Assembly: GCA_963921935.1 (NCBI GenBank)
Contig: OY998181.1
Coordinates: forward strand, 141,445,423 to 141,509,422
DNA: 64,000 bases
From: Galeruca laticollis
Lineage: Eukaryota > Arthropoda > Insecta > Coleoptera > Chrysomelidae
Reading direction: 5' to 3'
Every line of letters starts with the position of its first letter. The stretch's first letter is position 1. The notes below the pieces were generated by a model. The model was not told the DNA's origin and did not search any database. It worked only from the letters and a program-made list of their open reading frames with translations. The translations under genes were made by a program, and so were the position numbers. Of this stretch, positions 10,380-20,625 are shown piece after piece.

Positions 10380-12258
10380 ATGGATGATAGTCAGGCGGGT
10401 CCGTCAGGTATTAAAAAACGTAAATTGGTGTGTAAAGATTCAAAAAAACTAACTAATGATGAACTATTAAAATACTTGGAAGAATCGAGTGACGATGAAA
10501 AATATTTTAGTGACGACGGCGACAATTTTGACCTTGAAGATGAGTTAAGTAGTGATGAGACAGATGATAGTGACGACGAAGAAGGTAGGATTTTATTATT
10601 TGTTTTAATTTTCATTTTTGTAGTAAAATTCACACGGTTGGTAAATTCTAAAAGTGACCACTGTAGGGTGTGTCCAAAAATGTTTTAGTCAATTTTTCAA
10701 CAACTCAATGATATATTTTATTGTAGGAGCAGTTTTGTCGACTACACAAGGACCACCTCAAGTTCCAGTTGTTACTGCCATAGGCACAACTCCTGCTGCC
10801 ACTTTAGCACGTAACATTCCAAATTGGTCGGAAGTTCCTATGCCTACGTTAGATATTCCATTCTCTAAAACTAACGAGCTATTACAGGCAATAACGGGAA
10901 ATGAACCAGTAGATTACTTCAGAGCAATATGTGATGACCAAATTTTAAACCAAATAATAGACAATACCAATAATTATGTAGAGGAGGTTTTCCAGTCTGA
11001 AGGTGCTTTTGAAAATTCTCGAATTAGTAGGTGGAAGAATGTAACTTTTCAAGAAATGTTAACATTTATTGGATTAGTGTTACACACAGGTACAATACGA
11101 TTGAATCGCCTCCAAGACTATTGGAAACGCCACCCATTATTTAATTTGAAATGTTTTTCACAGTACATGAGCCGTGATAGATTTTTGCTGATAATGCGTT
11201 GCTTACATTTTAATCGAAATATACCGGGAGAAGCAGCTAAAGATCGATTATATAAAATAAGACAAATTATAGATTTTTTTAACGTCAAGATGTCTGATCT
11301 GTATTACCCTGGAAAAAATCTTTCACTAGACGAATCCATGGTGCTATGGCAAGGTCGTTTGTTGTTCAGGCAGTATATAAAGAACAAACGCCATAAGTAT
11401 GGAATCAAGCTATATATGTTAACAGAACCGGATGGTACAATTCTGAAAACTTTGGTATACACAGGGGCTTTGGATAATATTGGAGGAAAAGGTCATACTA
11501 CTAAGGTGGTTTTGGAACTTCTGAAAAACTACTTAGACGCAGGCCATTCTGTATATTTAGACAACTTCTATAACTCTTTCGACCTAGCTCACAAGCTAAC
11601 TATGCACCAGACATATTGTACTGGAACTCTAAATTCAAAAAGAATTGATAATCCCACGAAACTTCTGTCAAAAAAACTTAAGAAGGGTGAAACATCTGCA
11701 GTGTATTCTCACAACATTTTGGTCGGCAAATGGAAAGACAAAAGAGAAGTTTTATATATATCCAATGAACATGAAAACGAAATGATCGAGTTTGTAGATA
11801 AAAGACAACGCACCAAAGAAAAACCTAAGCCGATTTTTCACTACAATAAGCAGATGGGTGGAGTAGACCACCAGGACCAAATGAATGCTTATTATCCCTG
11901 CGAGAGAAAAACACTGAGATGGTATAAGAAATTACGCATCCATTTTATACAACTTATGCTCCTTAATGCCTTTTTTCTTTTCAAAAAATATTCAAGTAGA
12001 AACGATTTTCGACTAGCTGTCCTAGCAGAATTGTTGAATCTTAAAATGTCCAATACAACAGCTGCCCCGACCAATGACCCAACGTCACATAGACTGATGA
12101 AAATTGCATCTGTGAACAAAAAAGGTGAAACAAACAGAAAACGTTGTAGAGTTTGTTCCCAGAAACAAATTCGAAAAATGACATTGTACCACTGTGAAAG
12201 ATGTCCTGAACTACCTGGATTTTGTGTGGGAGACTGCTTCGACGTTGCCCATTATTAG
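10380..12258 (+). CDS. piggyBac-1 transposase, two exons, apparently intact
   Basis: Exons 10380-10584 and 10727-12258 join in phase to give 578 residues. The start follows the family pattern of an acidic N-terminus (ESSDDEKYFSDDG). The DDE core shows SLDESMVLW, a second Asp in VYLDNFYNSF, and the KQMGGVDHQDQMNAYY signature of the PF13843 family. The C-terminus has a cysteine-rich domain (RCRVCSQKQ...YHCERC...FCVGDC) that binds transposon ends. There are no stops or frameshifts. Length matches the usual 570-600 residues, so this copy could encode an active enzyme. It lies in the same orientation as the host repeat. Confidence 0.9.
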
Positions 12259-12475
12259 TTTTTTTACTATTTTCGTATTTATAACATGTATTTGATATTT
12301 GTTTGACTTATGTTCATTGGAAAATGTGAATAGATTTTCTAGCTCTTCTAATTTTATTTTAGTCTAAGTGTTTGAATATTTTATTTGTTACCTATCAATA
12401 AAATAAAGATTTTATTTGAATCATTCATATTTTTTTTACATAAATTTGTGCCGAAACTCATAAAAATATACTTGT

Positions 12476-12542
12476 GACGGATCCGTGTCGACGAGCACTA
12501 CACAGAAAATTTGTTGACCAATGCTCATGGCACGGATCCGTG
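12476..12542. promoter_or_regulatory. Right subterminal palindromes of piggyBac-1
   Basis: GACGGATCCGTGTC (12476-12489, near-palindrome) and CACGGATCCGTG (12531-12542) mirror the left pair. The second is embedded in AATGCTCATGGCACGG, which also precedes the first left motif. Confidence 0.75.
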
Positions 12543-13616
12543 ACACATGTCAAAATTGACAACTGAGTTGTCTTTTACATTACTGAATGCAAAAATAGAC
12601 TTTTCCAAAGAAGAATTTTATTTTTTACTGAAAAACTAATAGCCGCTTCTGGGCATGTCTTCCAGAAAAACGTAGCAGTGAAAGGGTTAAAGATGTTTCT
12701 ATCCTATGTAAGAAAAAAGTTTAATTATGGTAACATTGGCTCACTTTTTATTATTATAATTAATGTTTATTATTATTATTTCTGGTTTAAGGGAGAATTA
12801 ATTTCTTTTTTTGATATGAAAGGAAATTTATGATTTTTTTAAATTATTCTTATTATATAAGTTAGTCATTTTTTATTATGAAACAATAAGCCATTGACAA
12901 ATTGGACAGAAAAAATTACGCAATGGCCTTTATTATATATATTTTTTAATTATAATTGAATGTTACAGGACCTGTTTGATTTGTTCTGATTATCTGTTCA
13001 CCAGCTACTTGATAATATATATTAATATAAAAATATTAGGTTCAATTAGGTTGGATTGGGTTTGGTTAGGTTGGATAAGGTTCCACTCCTGGGAGCTGTA
13101 AGACCTTGAACTTGGTGGAGTGGCTCAGTAGCTTCCTCCACCCTTGCGCCGCAAGGACGGGTGGGGAGGAGCGAAGCTAAGAAACAGCTCGAAAATGGTC
13201 AGTGGGGCTACTGATGCCAATAGGTAGCAGCAGTAAATGCCAGTAGAAGATACGACATGCCCAAGTTACATCGGAACACATTGACAAGTCCTATAGTATG
13301 GTAACCCAAACAGAAGAGTCCTATATTGACGGATAATACTTAAACGGACCAGGCTATGAATTAGGTGGAGATGTGTGCTTGCACTGCTCCAAACCTCTGA
13401 CAGTATGAAATCGAACAATCATAAGAAAAAGGATACGGTGCAAGGGAGGGAAATCCTATTACCGGTGGGTGCTCCTGGCGTTCGTGCAGACCAGGCTCGA
13501 CCTCCATATAGCGACTGCACTGAATCCCGAATATGGAGGAAATATTTGGGAAATCAGAGAAACTAATGGGAACTCCTGGGAAGAGATGAGGGGAAGACGA
13601 GAGCAGAGAAGTCAGT

Positions 13617-14461
13617 ATGAACACTCCAGACATAACCAAAGAAGCAGAAGATGATTTTTTAAATTGGTTAACATCGGACTGGAACCCAAGTAAGAGGGTG
13701 GACACACCACAGGACATAAGCGTGAGTAGTGAATTTCTGGACTCAGTGACGCAGTCGATGGGTGAAGTTTCAGAGGGGCTTTGTAGAATCCTGAATATGA
13801 ATATTGGTAATGAAGAGGCAATAAAAGAAATGAGGAGATTGAAGGTAATTCTAGTAAATATCTATGACAAATTTTTTTCAATTATGTATATGTTCGTACA
13901 TAAATTTCCATATATGCAAGTTCAAATTGAAACTGCCGTAGAAGGTGAATTAGTGTTATCGACGAAAACAATTTCTGATTGGTTTTTGTACTGTAGGGAG
14001 AAATAGTACAGTTGAACAAATCCAAGTTTGGAAAAAGGAAATATAATAGAGGACGAAGCACTGAGGGCCATTGGGTTTTAGGAATGATTGAAGACGTAAC
14101 CCGATAATGTGAGATCTGCTGAAGTTCTGGTGCCATTTATTCAAAAACATGTTCGGAATGCACAGAAATGCACACATATTAATGGAAAGCTTATGATTGT
14201 TTAGCTCAATATGTTTATATCTACAAAAAAGTCAACCACAGTGATCCTGTTAATAAATTTGTAGCATTCGACGGTACTAATACATAGAGTATCGAAAGCC
14301 ACAGGCGTCATCTTACGATGTTATATCATAAAGAACAATGCAAAGTTTAATTCCCAGAGTAGATAATAGAATACAACTGGATACGGAAAATTAGAAATGA
14401 ATTGAAGGATCCTTTCGAAAAGCTTTTAAAAGCTGTAAAATATGTATACAAAGTTGATTAA
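13617..14461 (+). pseudogene. Merlin-like transposase remnant with unusual N-terminus, copy B
   Basis: An open stretch from 13617 encodes MNTPDITKEAEDDFLNWLTS and further residues to YCREK at 14006; this N-terminus is not one I recognise. Downstream, frames shift and encode KSKFGKRKYNRGRSTEGHWV (Merlin/ISXO2 core), VNHSDPVNKFVAFDG and DPFEKLLKAVKYVYKVD. The dinucleotides TGTAG before GGAGAAATAG suggest a former intron acceptor. Multiple stops exclude activity. Conserved DDE residues are only partly recognisable. Confidence 0.72.
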
Positions 14462-14476
14462 ACATACGAAGGATAT
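14313..14476 (+). repeat. 164 bp duplication, left copy, flanking the viral insertion
   Basis: Runs from TTACGATGTTATATC to CGAAGGATAT and matches 15778-15941 along its whole length without gaps, with several substitutions. In units C and D this segment occurs once, so it was duplicated when the viral sequence inserted, or by exchange between two units. Confidence 0.85.
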
Positions 14477-14559
14477 ACACAGTGACGGACAAACTTAACA
14501 AAACAAATTTAAAATAAATCTGACCTTTATCAATATAGAAATTGCTTATAGTTGTCAAC

Positions 14560-15381
14560 ATGAGTGACTCAGAAATGTCAGAATCCCTTGAAACTATTCC
14601 CACTCAGTTCAATTATGAAGAAATGATGAGAACTTTTGTTCAAGAAATTGATACATTCCTCAGTGACTTTGCATACCAAGGATTTGATCCAATGTACATA
14701 AGAACTCTAGTCACATCAGTTTCATCTGCACAGAAGGATATTCCTCTTATGGTTGGAATTTATGTGAACAGAGGGACCAATGTTTCCAAGATATTGAACA
14801 GCACCAATAAAAGTGGAGAACAGAAGTTGAGACAATTATAGAAAGACTATAAGCTGGAAGATCGTGTTCCAAGCAACAAGAAGAGGGAGGTAGTAACCCT
14901 TGGAAGAGTAGCTGCTGCATTTCCAGATTCCGTTATGGATCTTCTACATGTAAAGCCGGAAGTGTACACTGGTCCAATCCCATCAGACAAATTTCATGGT
15001 CTGCCTGTATTTATGGGAAAACGCAGTTTTGCCTCAATGATTCCAGATCGGATTCCAAAATTGACGCTAGGATGCAAGAAGTTACATCTTTACCTCATGG
15101 AACAGATGGATAACGTGATCAATCCTGGCAAGCAGACATAATTCACTGTATTGGCTAGGTATCAAGAGGCAGCATTTAGGATTTCACTCATCCCTAGATC
15201 TTTAAGAATCGCCGCTTTCAAGAAAGTGAAGCTTTTAGATCCTAACAGTAGTGATGAGGTTCCTACAGCTTTTCTGCTTTCTTTGCTCAGAAAATTTGGA
15301 GCAGATCAAGATGGTGAGACTCTATTGGAATGGGCAGTCAGCGACTATTCTGATGATCTCCTGATGGCATCCTCAGACTAG
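14560..15381 (+). pseudogene. Phenuivirus-like nucleoprotein, endogenous copy with two in-frame stops
   Basis: One continuous frame of 274 codons starts at ATG 14560 and ends at 15379-15381. It is broken by premature stops at 14839-14841 and 15139-15141, but has no frameshift. Near the N-terminus is FAYQGFDP (residues 37-44), and after the first stop LGRVAAAFP, both hallmarks of nucleoproteins of phleboviruses, tenuiviruses and relatives. In the virus this protein coats genomic RNA. Length is slightly above the usual 240-260 residues. Two nonsense changes and intact frame suggest relatively recent capture with little or no selection on the full protein. An expressed N-terminal fragment of about 93 residues is possible. 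The related virus is unknown. Confidence 0.85.
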
Positions 15382-15777
15382 AATTAATTAAAATCAACTC
15401 TTTTACTTTATTTGTGCATGTTGTTTCTTAATATAATGTTTTACCTAGCATTTAAGTTAGTTATTTAAGCTTTTTAGTTGTGGTAGTTATTTTTGGTTCA
15501 ATGACAAAGAGTTCATTAAAGACTTTTTTCCTGTAGTGTTTGGTTTCTTTTTATTCCAATATTAGACTTTTCCATAAACTTAATTTCAGCAATTTGGTAA
15601 AATCTATAATCTTCAAATTACTTATTTTTTCATTTTTTATTATAAAAGACAAAATTGCATGGCGCCACGGGTTATGTGATGTATTCCTGATTCACTCCCA
15701 TCAATGCTCTCCAATGAAAAGAGGCCGTTCGCTTTTGTAACTCAAGTTCAAGAAGATAACAACCAAATTTTTTTGGT
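15382..15777 (+). other. 3' non-coding part of the viral insertion
   Basis: AT-rich, no ORF with recognisable domains; a 66-codon frame at 15540-15740 has no similarity I can name. The terminal hairpin AACCAAA-TTTT-TTTGGTT at 15761-15778 could be a transcription-stop or intergenic hairpin of the parental segment, or chance. Confidence 0.5.
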
Positions 15778-15941
15778 TTACGATGTTATATCATAAAGAA
15801 CAATGCAAAGTTTAATTCCCAGAGTAGATAATAGAATACAACTGGATACGGAAAATTAGAAATGAATTGAAGTATCCTTTCGAAGGGCTTTTAAAGGCTG
15901 TAAAATATGTATACAAAGTTGATTAAACATACGAAGGATGT
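15778..15941 (+). repeat. 164 bp duplication, right copy, flanking the viral insertion
   Basis: Same length as 14313-14476; differences include AAGTATCC versus AAGGATCC and GAAGGGCTT versus GAAAAGCTT. After it the unit continues normally with TAATTTAAAGCAGC. Confidence 0.85.
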
Positions 15942-16134
15942 AATTTAAAGCAGCAAGTACAAAACCAATTAGAATTTGTCATTTTTTTTGTATTGAACTG
16001 CAATCAAGTTGCTGTTTAAAGATGTTTCTATTCTATGTAAGAAAAAAGTTTAATTATGGTAACATTGGCTCACTTTTTATTATTATAATTAATGTTTATT
16101 ATTATTATTTCTGGTTTAACCCTTTGATGGGCAC

Positions 16135-16510
16135 TGGGAAGAAGAATTCCCACTTAAAAAATCACATTCAGTAGGTAATGGGAATAATATTTACCACTTT
16201 CTAGTGTGCTGCCTTCTATCAAGGAATAGCGTACTCTTTAGATACGGCGGTGGGACTGTACAATCTGAGTTGTAGTCGCTGTAAAAATTATTTTTGCTAC
16301 CAATGTGCTTGACAAGTACTCTAAATACAGTGGAATACCAGTTTTCTTGAAAATAATTAGCATTACAAACGTAAAAGGTAAGTACTAAGAGTTTTACCGC
16401 ATGTAATTAGTGTAATACCATTTACCAAGTGTACACATACTATCAATCTAATTTTTTATTGTAAAATTTGTTACTAAATTGTTTTTGAAGGTGTGGGAAC
16501 TACGCTTCCC
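16135..16510. promoter_or_regulatory. Left palindromic motifs of piggyBac-2
   Basis: TGGGAA-GAAGAA-TTCCCA at 16135-16152 and GGGAA-N6-TTCCC at 16495-16510. Equal six-base spacers in all four copies of the element point to a dimeric binding site. Confidence 0.7.
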
Positions 16511-16589
16511 GCTGCCCAAACTGGAACTTTAAATTTCGATTTTATGCTTCAAGTTTTTGATGATTTTATTTTATTTTACAGTTTCAGAT

Positions 16590-18455
16590 ATGAATAAATG
16601 GAATCTGGATGATCCTAGGCGAGCAGAAGAGGCCTTACATCACTTTTTTAGCCTACCGGACAACGAAATACATTTTGACGAGGAAGGAGACAAAGGCGCA
16701 GAAAATGAGTTTCAGGAGCTAGAAAATACAGAAATTTTAAATACAAGAAGTTTGTCAACACGTTCTTGTTCACCGTCTCACAATCTTCTTGATAGTAACA
16801 TCGCCATTCAAACATCCACAGAACAAAGTTGTGATGTCGAAGAGGAATTCCACACCGACGTTCCAGAGATACTAGAAGATCTTGAAGTGCCTGATGAAGA
16901 CGATAGCAGCTCCTCTGATACTGATAGTGAGGAAGAATGGAACGACAATACTGAATATTTCGATTTATTGGAAACAGACTTCGATCAGTATAACCCATCT
17001 TCAACTCATAACTTTTGTATAAAAAACAAGGAAATTGATTATTTTTTAAAAAAATTTACGCCAGAAATGATACAGGCTATCGTAGATCAGACTAATCTCT
17101 ACGCCTCGCAAAACCTTCAGAGAAGATCTAACAAAAAAGATGGTCCTGGTCCTTCAAAATTTTGGACTGAAACAACTGCAGAACAAATCAAAGCTCTGTT
17201 TGGTGTCATGATTATAATGGGATTTCATAAACTACCTCGAGTGGCTAATTATTGGTCAAGTGATCCTTATTTGAATGTTCCAAGTATAACGCAAGTAATG
17301 AACTCTAAACGGTTCAAAAAACTTGTAGAAAATTTACACATAAATGACAACTCAACGGCTGTACCTAAGGGTGGAATAGGCTATGATAAATTGCACAAAC
17401 TAAGACCACTAATCGATGGTTTACAACACACTATTAGTGCATCCTATGTACCTTCATCGTATTTAGCAGTTGATGAGTCAATGATACCTTTCAAAGGTCG
17501 ATCAGGGATCAAGCAATATATGCCCAAAAAACCAATAAAATGGGGATACAAAGTTTTGTGCCTTGCGGACTCTAAAACTGGGTACATTTATAATTTTGAT
17601 ATATATGTAGGGAAATCTGAGCACAACCTTGGAGCAATTCGTCTTGGAGAACGTGTTGTTCTTCAACTTACCTCTAATCTAAAAAGGAGACATAGTCTTG
17701 TTGTCTTTGATAATTTTTTTACAACATATTCTTTGATGAAAAAGTTGAGAAAAAATAATATCTTCCCTATTGGTACCGTACGAACTAACAGGAAAGGGCT
17801 ACAAGAAATGATGAAAACTAAGACAAAATTATCCAGAGGCGAGTTTATGTTCAAAACTAACAATAAAACATCAGCAGTAACCTGGATGGATAATAATCCC
17901 GTACACTTTTTATCGACATGTTTTTCTCCAAAGGACACAACATATGTTCTTAGGAAAAATAAATTAGGAGAAAAAATCAATGTTTCGTGTCCTCGGGTGG
18001 TAGCTGAATATAACAAAACTATGGGAGGGGTTGACAGATATGACCAGCTTAGAGAAAATTATGAAATTGGTCGAAAAAGTACTAAGTGGTGGTTTCGAAT
18101 ATTTTATTATTTGTTAGATATGGCAGTTATAAATGCTTTTATTTTGATGAAAATTAAAAATACAAAAAATGATCAACTAAAATTTAGAATAAACCTAGCG
18201 AGACAACTAATAGGGGGATATTCATCGAGAAAGCGAAGATACAAACCTACTCCTTTTCTTAGCAATAAACGTCTAGTACCAGATGAAGTAAGGCTAAACG
18301 GCGTTGGAACACATTTTCCAAAAAAAATTAACACATACAGAAGATGCAGGCTTTGTAGCACTGTGGCTAAAGAAAAAAGAACAAAAGTGTTATGCTCTGG
18401 ATGTAAAGTGCCTCTGTGTTTAGACATTTGTTTCAACAAATTTCTCGGAAAATAA
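16590..18455 (+). CDS. piggyBac-2 transposase, apparently intact
   Basis: The start ATG at 16590 follows a likely 5' UTR intron (donor GTAAGT at 16378, acceptor TTTTACAG ending 16581). The protein has 621 residues: acidic Ser-rich N-terminus, DDE core with AVDESMIPFKGRS, VVFDNFFTTYSL, KTMGGVDRYDQL, and a cysteine-rich C-terminus (RCRLCST...LCSGCKVPLCLDIC). It belongs to the PGBD3/4-like branch of piggyBac proteins rather than that of piggyBac-1. No stops or frameshifts, so it could be active. The same orientation as the host unit. Confidence 0.9.
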   Translation: MNKWNLDDPRRAEEALHHFFSLPDNEIHFDEEGDKGAENEFQELENTEILNTRSLSTRSCSPSHNLLDSNIAIQTSTEQSCDVEEEFHTDVPEILEDLEVPDEDDSSSSDTDSEEEWNDNTEYFDLLETDFDQYNPSSTHNFCIKNKEIDYFLKKFTPEMIQAIVDQTNLYASQNLQRRSNKKDGPGPSKFWTETTAEQIKALFGVMIIMGFHKLPRVANYWSSDPYLNVPSITQVMNSKRFKKLVENLHINDNSTAVPKGGIGYDKLHKLRPLIDGLQHTISASYVPSSYLAVDESMIPFKGRSGIKQYMPKKPIKWGYKVLCLADSKTGYIYNFDIYVGKSEHNLGAIRLGERVVLQLTSNLKRRHSLVVFDNFFTTYSLMKKLRKNNIFPIGTVRTNRKGLQEMMKTKTKLSRGEFMFKTNNKTSAVTWMDNNPVHFLSTCFSPKDTTYVLRKNKLGEKINVSCPRVVAEYNKTMGGVDRYDQLRENYEIGRKSTKWWFRIFYYLLDMAVINAFILMKIKNTKNDQLKFRINLARQLIGGYSSRKRRYKPTPFLSNKRLVPDEVRLNGVGTHFPKKINTYRRCRLCSTVAKEKRTKVLCSGCKVPLCLDICFNKFLGK

Positions 18456-18572
18456 AAAATGTTTAAAAAATATGTAACAAAATGTTTAGTAACTATTTTT
18501 GTAAATTTTTATCAGTATTATGACACTTAAAAAACATAATAAAGTTGTATAATAATGAAGCGGTATGAACTC

Positions 18573-18633
18573 TGGGAAGATGTTTTCCCAGTATAAGAAC
18601 ACATAGAGTGGGCTCTGGGAAACCCTGTTCCCA
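18573..18633. promoter_or_regulatory. Right palindromic motifs of piggyBac-2
   Basis: TGGGAA-GATGTT-TTCCCA at 18573-18590 and TGGGAA-ACCCTG-TTCCCA at 18616-18633, matching the left pair in half-site and spacer length. Confidence 0.72.
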
Positions 18634-19482
18634 GGATAAAAAAATCCTATTTTTTATCCTTTTCAAAAAACCAAAAAATATGTATGCAAAAAAATACAGT
18701 TTTAAGTTTATTGAGCCTTAAAACAAATCTCTACAGCAATTGGTTACCTCGCGCCCATCAAAGAGTTAAGGGAGAATTAATTTCTTTTTTTGATATGAAA
18801 GGAAATTTATGATTTTTTTTAATTATTCTTATTATATAAGTTAGACATTTTTTATTATGAAACAATAAGCCATTGACAAATTGGACAGAAAAAATACGCA
18901 ATGGCCTTTATTATATATATTTTTTAATTATAATTGAATGTTACAGGACCTGTTCGATTTGTTCTGATTGTCTGTTCACCAGCTACTTGATAATATATAT
19001 TATATAAAGATATTAGGTTCAATTAGGTTGGATTGGGTTTGGTTAGGTTGGATAAGGTTCCACTCCTGGGAGCTGTAAGACCTTGAACTTGGTGGAGTGG
19101 CTCAGTAGCTTCCTCCCCCCTTGCGCCGCAAGGACGAGTGGGGATGAACAAAGCTAAGAAAGAGCTCGAAAATGGTCAGATGAGTCCTATATTGATGGAT
19201 AATACTTAAACGTACCAGGCTATGAATTAGGTGGAGATGTGTGCTTGCACTGCTCTAAACCTCTGACAGTATGAAATCGGAGAATCATAAGAAAAAGGAT
19301 ACGGTGCAAGGGTGGGAACCCCTATTACCGGTGGGTGCTCCTGGCTTTCGTGCAGGCCAGGCTCGACCTCCATCTAGCGACTGCACTGAATCCCGAATAT
19401 GGAGGAAATATTTGGGAAATCAGAGAAACTAATAGGAACTCCTGGGAAGAGATGAGGGGAAGACGAGAGCAGAGAAGTCAGT

Positions 19483-20284
19483 ATGAGCACTCCAGACATA
19501 ACCAAAGAAGCAAAAGATGATTTTCTAAATTGGTTAACATCGGACTGGAACCCAAGTAAGAGGAAAAGGGTGGACACACCACAGGACATAAGCGTGAGTA
19601 GTGAATTTCTGGACTCAGTGACGCAGTCGATGGAGGAAGTTTCAGAGGGGCTTTGTAGAATCCTGAATATGAATATTGGTAATGAAGAGGCAATAAAAAA
19701 ATGAGGAGATTGAAGGTTATTCTAGTAAATATCTATGACAAATTTTTTTTAATTATGTATATGTTCGTACATAAATTTCCATATATGCAAGTTCAAATTG
19801 AAACTGCCGTAGAAGGTGAATTAGTGTTATCAACGAAAACAATTTCTGATTGTTTTTTGTACTGTAGGGAGAAATAGTGCAGTTGAGCAAATCCAAGTTT
19901 GGAAAAAGGAAATATAATAGAGGACGAAGCATTGAGGGCCATTGGGTTTTAGGAATAATTGAAGACGTGTCCCGATAATGTGAGATCTGCTGAAGTTCTG
20001 GTGCCATTTATTCAAATGATGGTTTAGCTCAATATGTTTATATCTATAAAAAAGTCAACCACATTGATCCTGTTAATAAATTTGTAGCATTCGACGGTAC
20101 TAATACATAGAGTATGGAAAGCCACAGGCGTCATCTTACGATGTTATATCATAAAGAACAATGCAAAGTTTAATTCCCAGAGTAGATAATAGAATACAAC
20201 TGGATACGGAAAATTAGAAATGAATTGAAGGATCCTTTCGAAGAGCTTTTAAAAGCTGTAAAATATGTATACAAAGTTGATTAA
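19483..20284 (+). pseudogene. Merlin-like transposase remnant, copy C
   Basis: ATG 19483 opens MSTPDITKEAKDDFLNWLTS; the frame ends at 19704 after a one-base loss in a run of A (AATAAAAAAATG). The Merlin core and the ending DPFEELLKAVKYVYKVD are recognisable in other frames. Copy C has KRKRVD where B and D have KRVD. Not functional. Confidence 0.72.
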
Positions 20285-20625
20285 ACATACGAAGGATATA
20301 ATTTAAAGCAGCAAGTACAAAACCAATTAGAATTTGTCATTTTTTTTGTATTGAACTGCAATCAAGTTGCAGTTTAAAGATGTTTCTATTCTATGTAAGA
20401 AAAAAGTGTAATTATGGTAACATTGGCTCACTTTTTATTATTATAATTAATTTTTATTATTATTATTTCTGGTTTAAGGGAGAATTAATTTCTTTTTTTG
20501 ATATGAAAGGAAATTTATTATTTCTTTTTAATTATTCTTATTATATAAGTTAGACATTTTTTATTATGAAAAAATAAGCCATTGACAAATTGGACAGAAA
20601 AAATTACGCAATGGCCTTTATTATA

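Larger units (their letters stand above)
10164..12686 (+). mobile_element. piggyBac-1 transposon with TTAA target duplication
   Basis: Flanked by TTAA at 10160-10163 and 12687-12690. Ends CCCATTGAATGC and the complement CCCTTTCACTGC form imperfect inverted repeats. The undisturbed site (GCAGTTTAAAGATG) is present in units C and D near 20370 and 24380, so the insertion boundaries are exact. The element is 2523 bp and carries one spliced gene and four CGGATCCG-centred palindromes. Confidence 0.93.
9318..12940 (+). repeat. Tandem repeat unit A (5' truncated), split by piggyBac-1
   Basis: Matches units B-D from the segment beginning CCACAGGACATAAGCG to the unit end, about 1.1 kb once the piggyBac (10164-12686 plus one TTAA) is discounted. 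Carries the Merlin transposase remnant, the AT-rich tail with repeated TTATTATTATT and the end segment ATTGACAAATTGGACAGA. Unit boundaries are set arbitrarily at ATTTTTTAATTATAATTG. Confidence 0.85.
14477..15777 (+). mobile_element. Endogenous viral element: phenuivirus-like nucleoprotein segment
   Basis: A 1.3 kb block absent from the other repeat units. It starts ACACAGTGAC, similar to the ACACAAAG terminal consensus of phenuiviruses, has an 80 nt leader, one nucleoprotein-like reading frame (14560-15381), and about 400 nt of AT-rich 3' sequence. The right edge coincides with a hairpin (AACCAAA/TTTGGTT, 15761-15778). No glycoprotein, polymerase or reverse transcriptase coding is present, consistent with integration of a single RNA segment or its mRNA through a host retroelement (inference). 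Confidence 0.82.
16120..18765 (+). mobile_element. piggyBac-2 transposon with TTAA target duplication
   Basis: TTAA at 16116-16119 and 18766-18769. Terminal inverted repeats CCCTTTGATGGGC and CTCTTTGATGGGC. The empty site TCTGGTTTAAGGGAG is present in the other units (for example near 12785 and 20475). Length 2646 bp. Contains one gene and four TGGGAA-N6-TTCCCA motifs, two near each end. Confidence 0.93.
12941..18918 (+). repeat. Tandem repeat unit B, carrying viral insertion and piggyBac-2
   Basis: Unit of about 1.86 kb after discounting the nucleoprotein insertion with one 164 bp duplication copy and piggyBac-2. It begins with an AT-rich block, then GGTTAGGTTGGATAAGG, a GC-richer block with the 15 bp CTTGCGCCGCAAGGA, a short coding region and the Merlin remnant, then AT-rich tail. 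Units B, C and D are nearly identical over most of their length, apart from short indels. Confidence 0.85.

Noticed and set aside
10391..10633. Ser-rich minus-strand ORF
   Set aside because: It is the antisense of the acidic Asp/Glu-rich first exon of piggyBac-1, which automatically gives Ser/Leu-rich reading.
13361..14177. Minus-strand ORFs across the repeat units
   Set aside because: They recur in every unit only because the units are copies; they oppose the recognisable Merlin coding strand and have no domain.
14842..15381. Separate small genes downstream of the first stop in the viral copy
   Set aside because: They are the same frame as the upstream part and match one nucleoprotein; they are parts of one interrupted gene.
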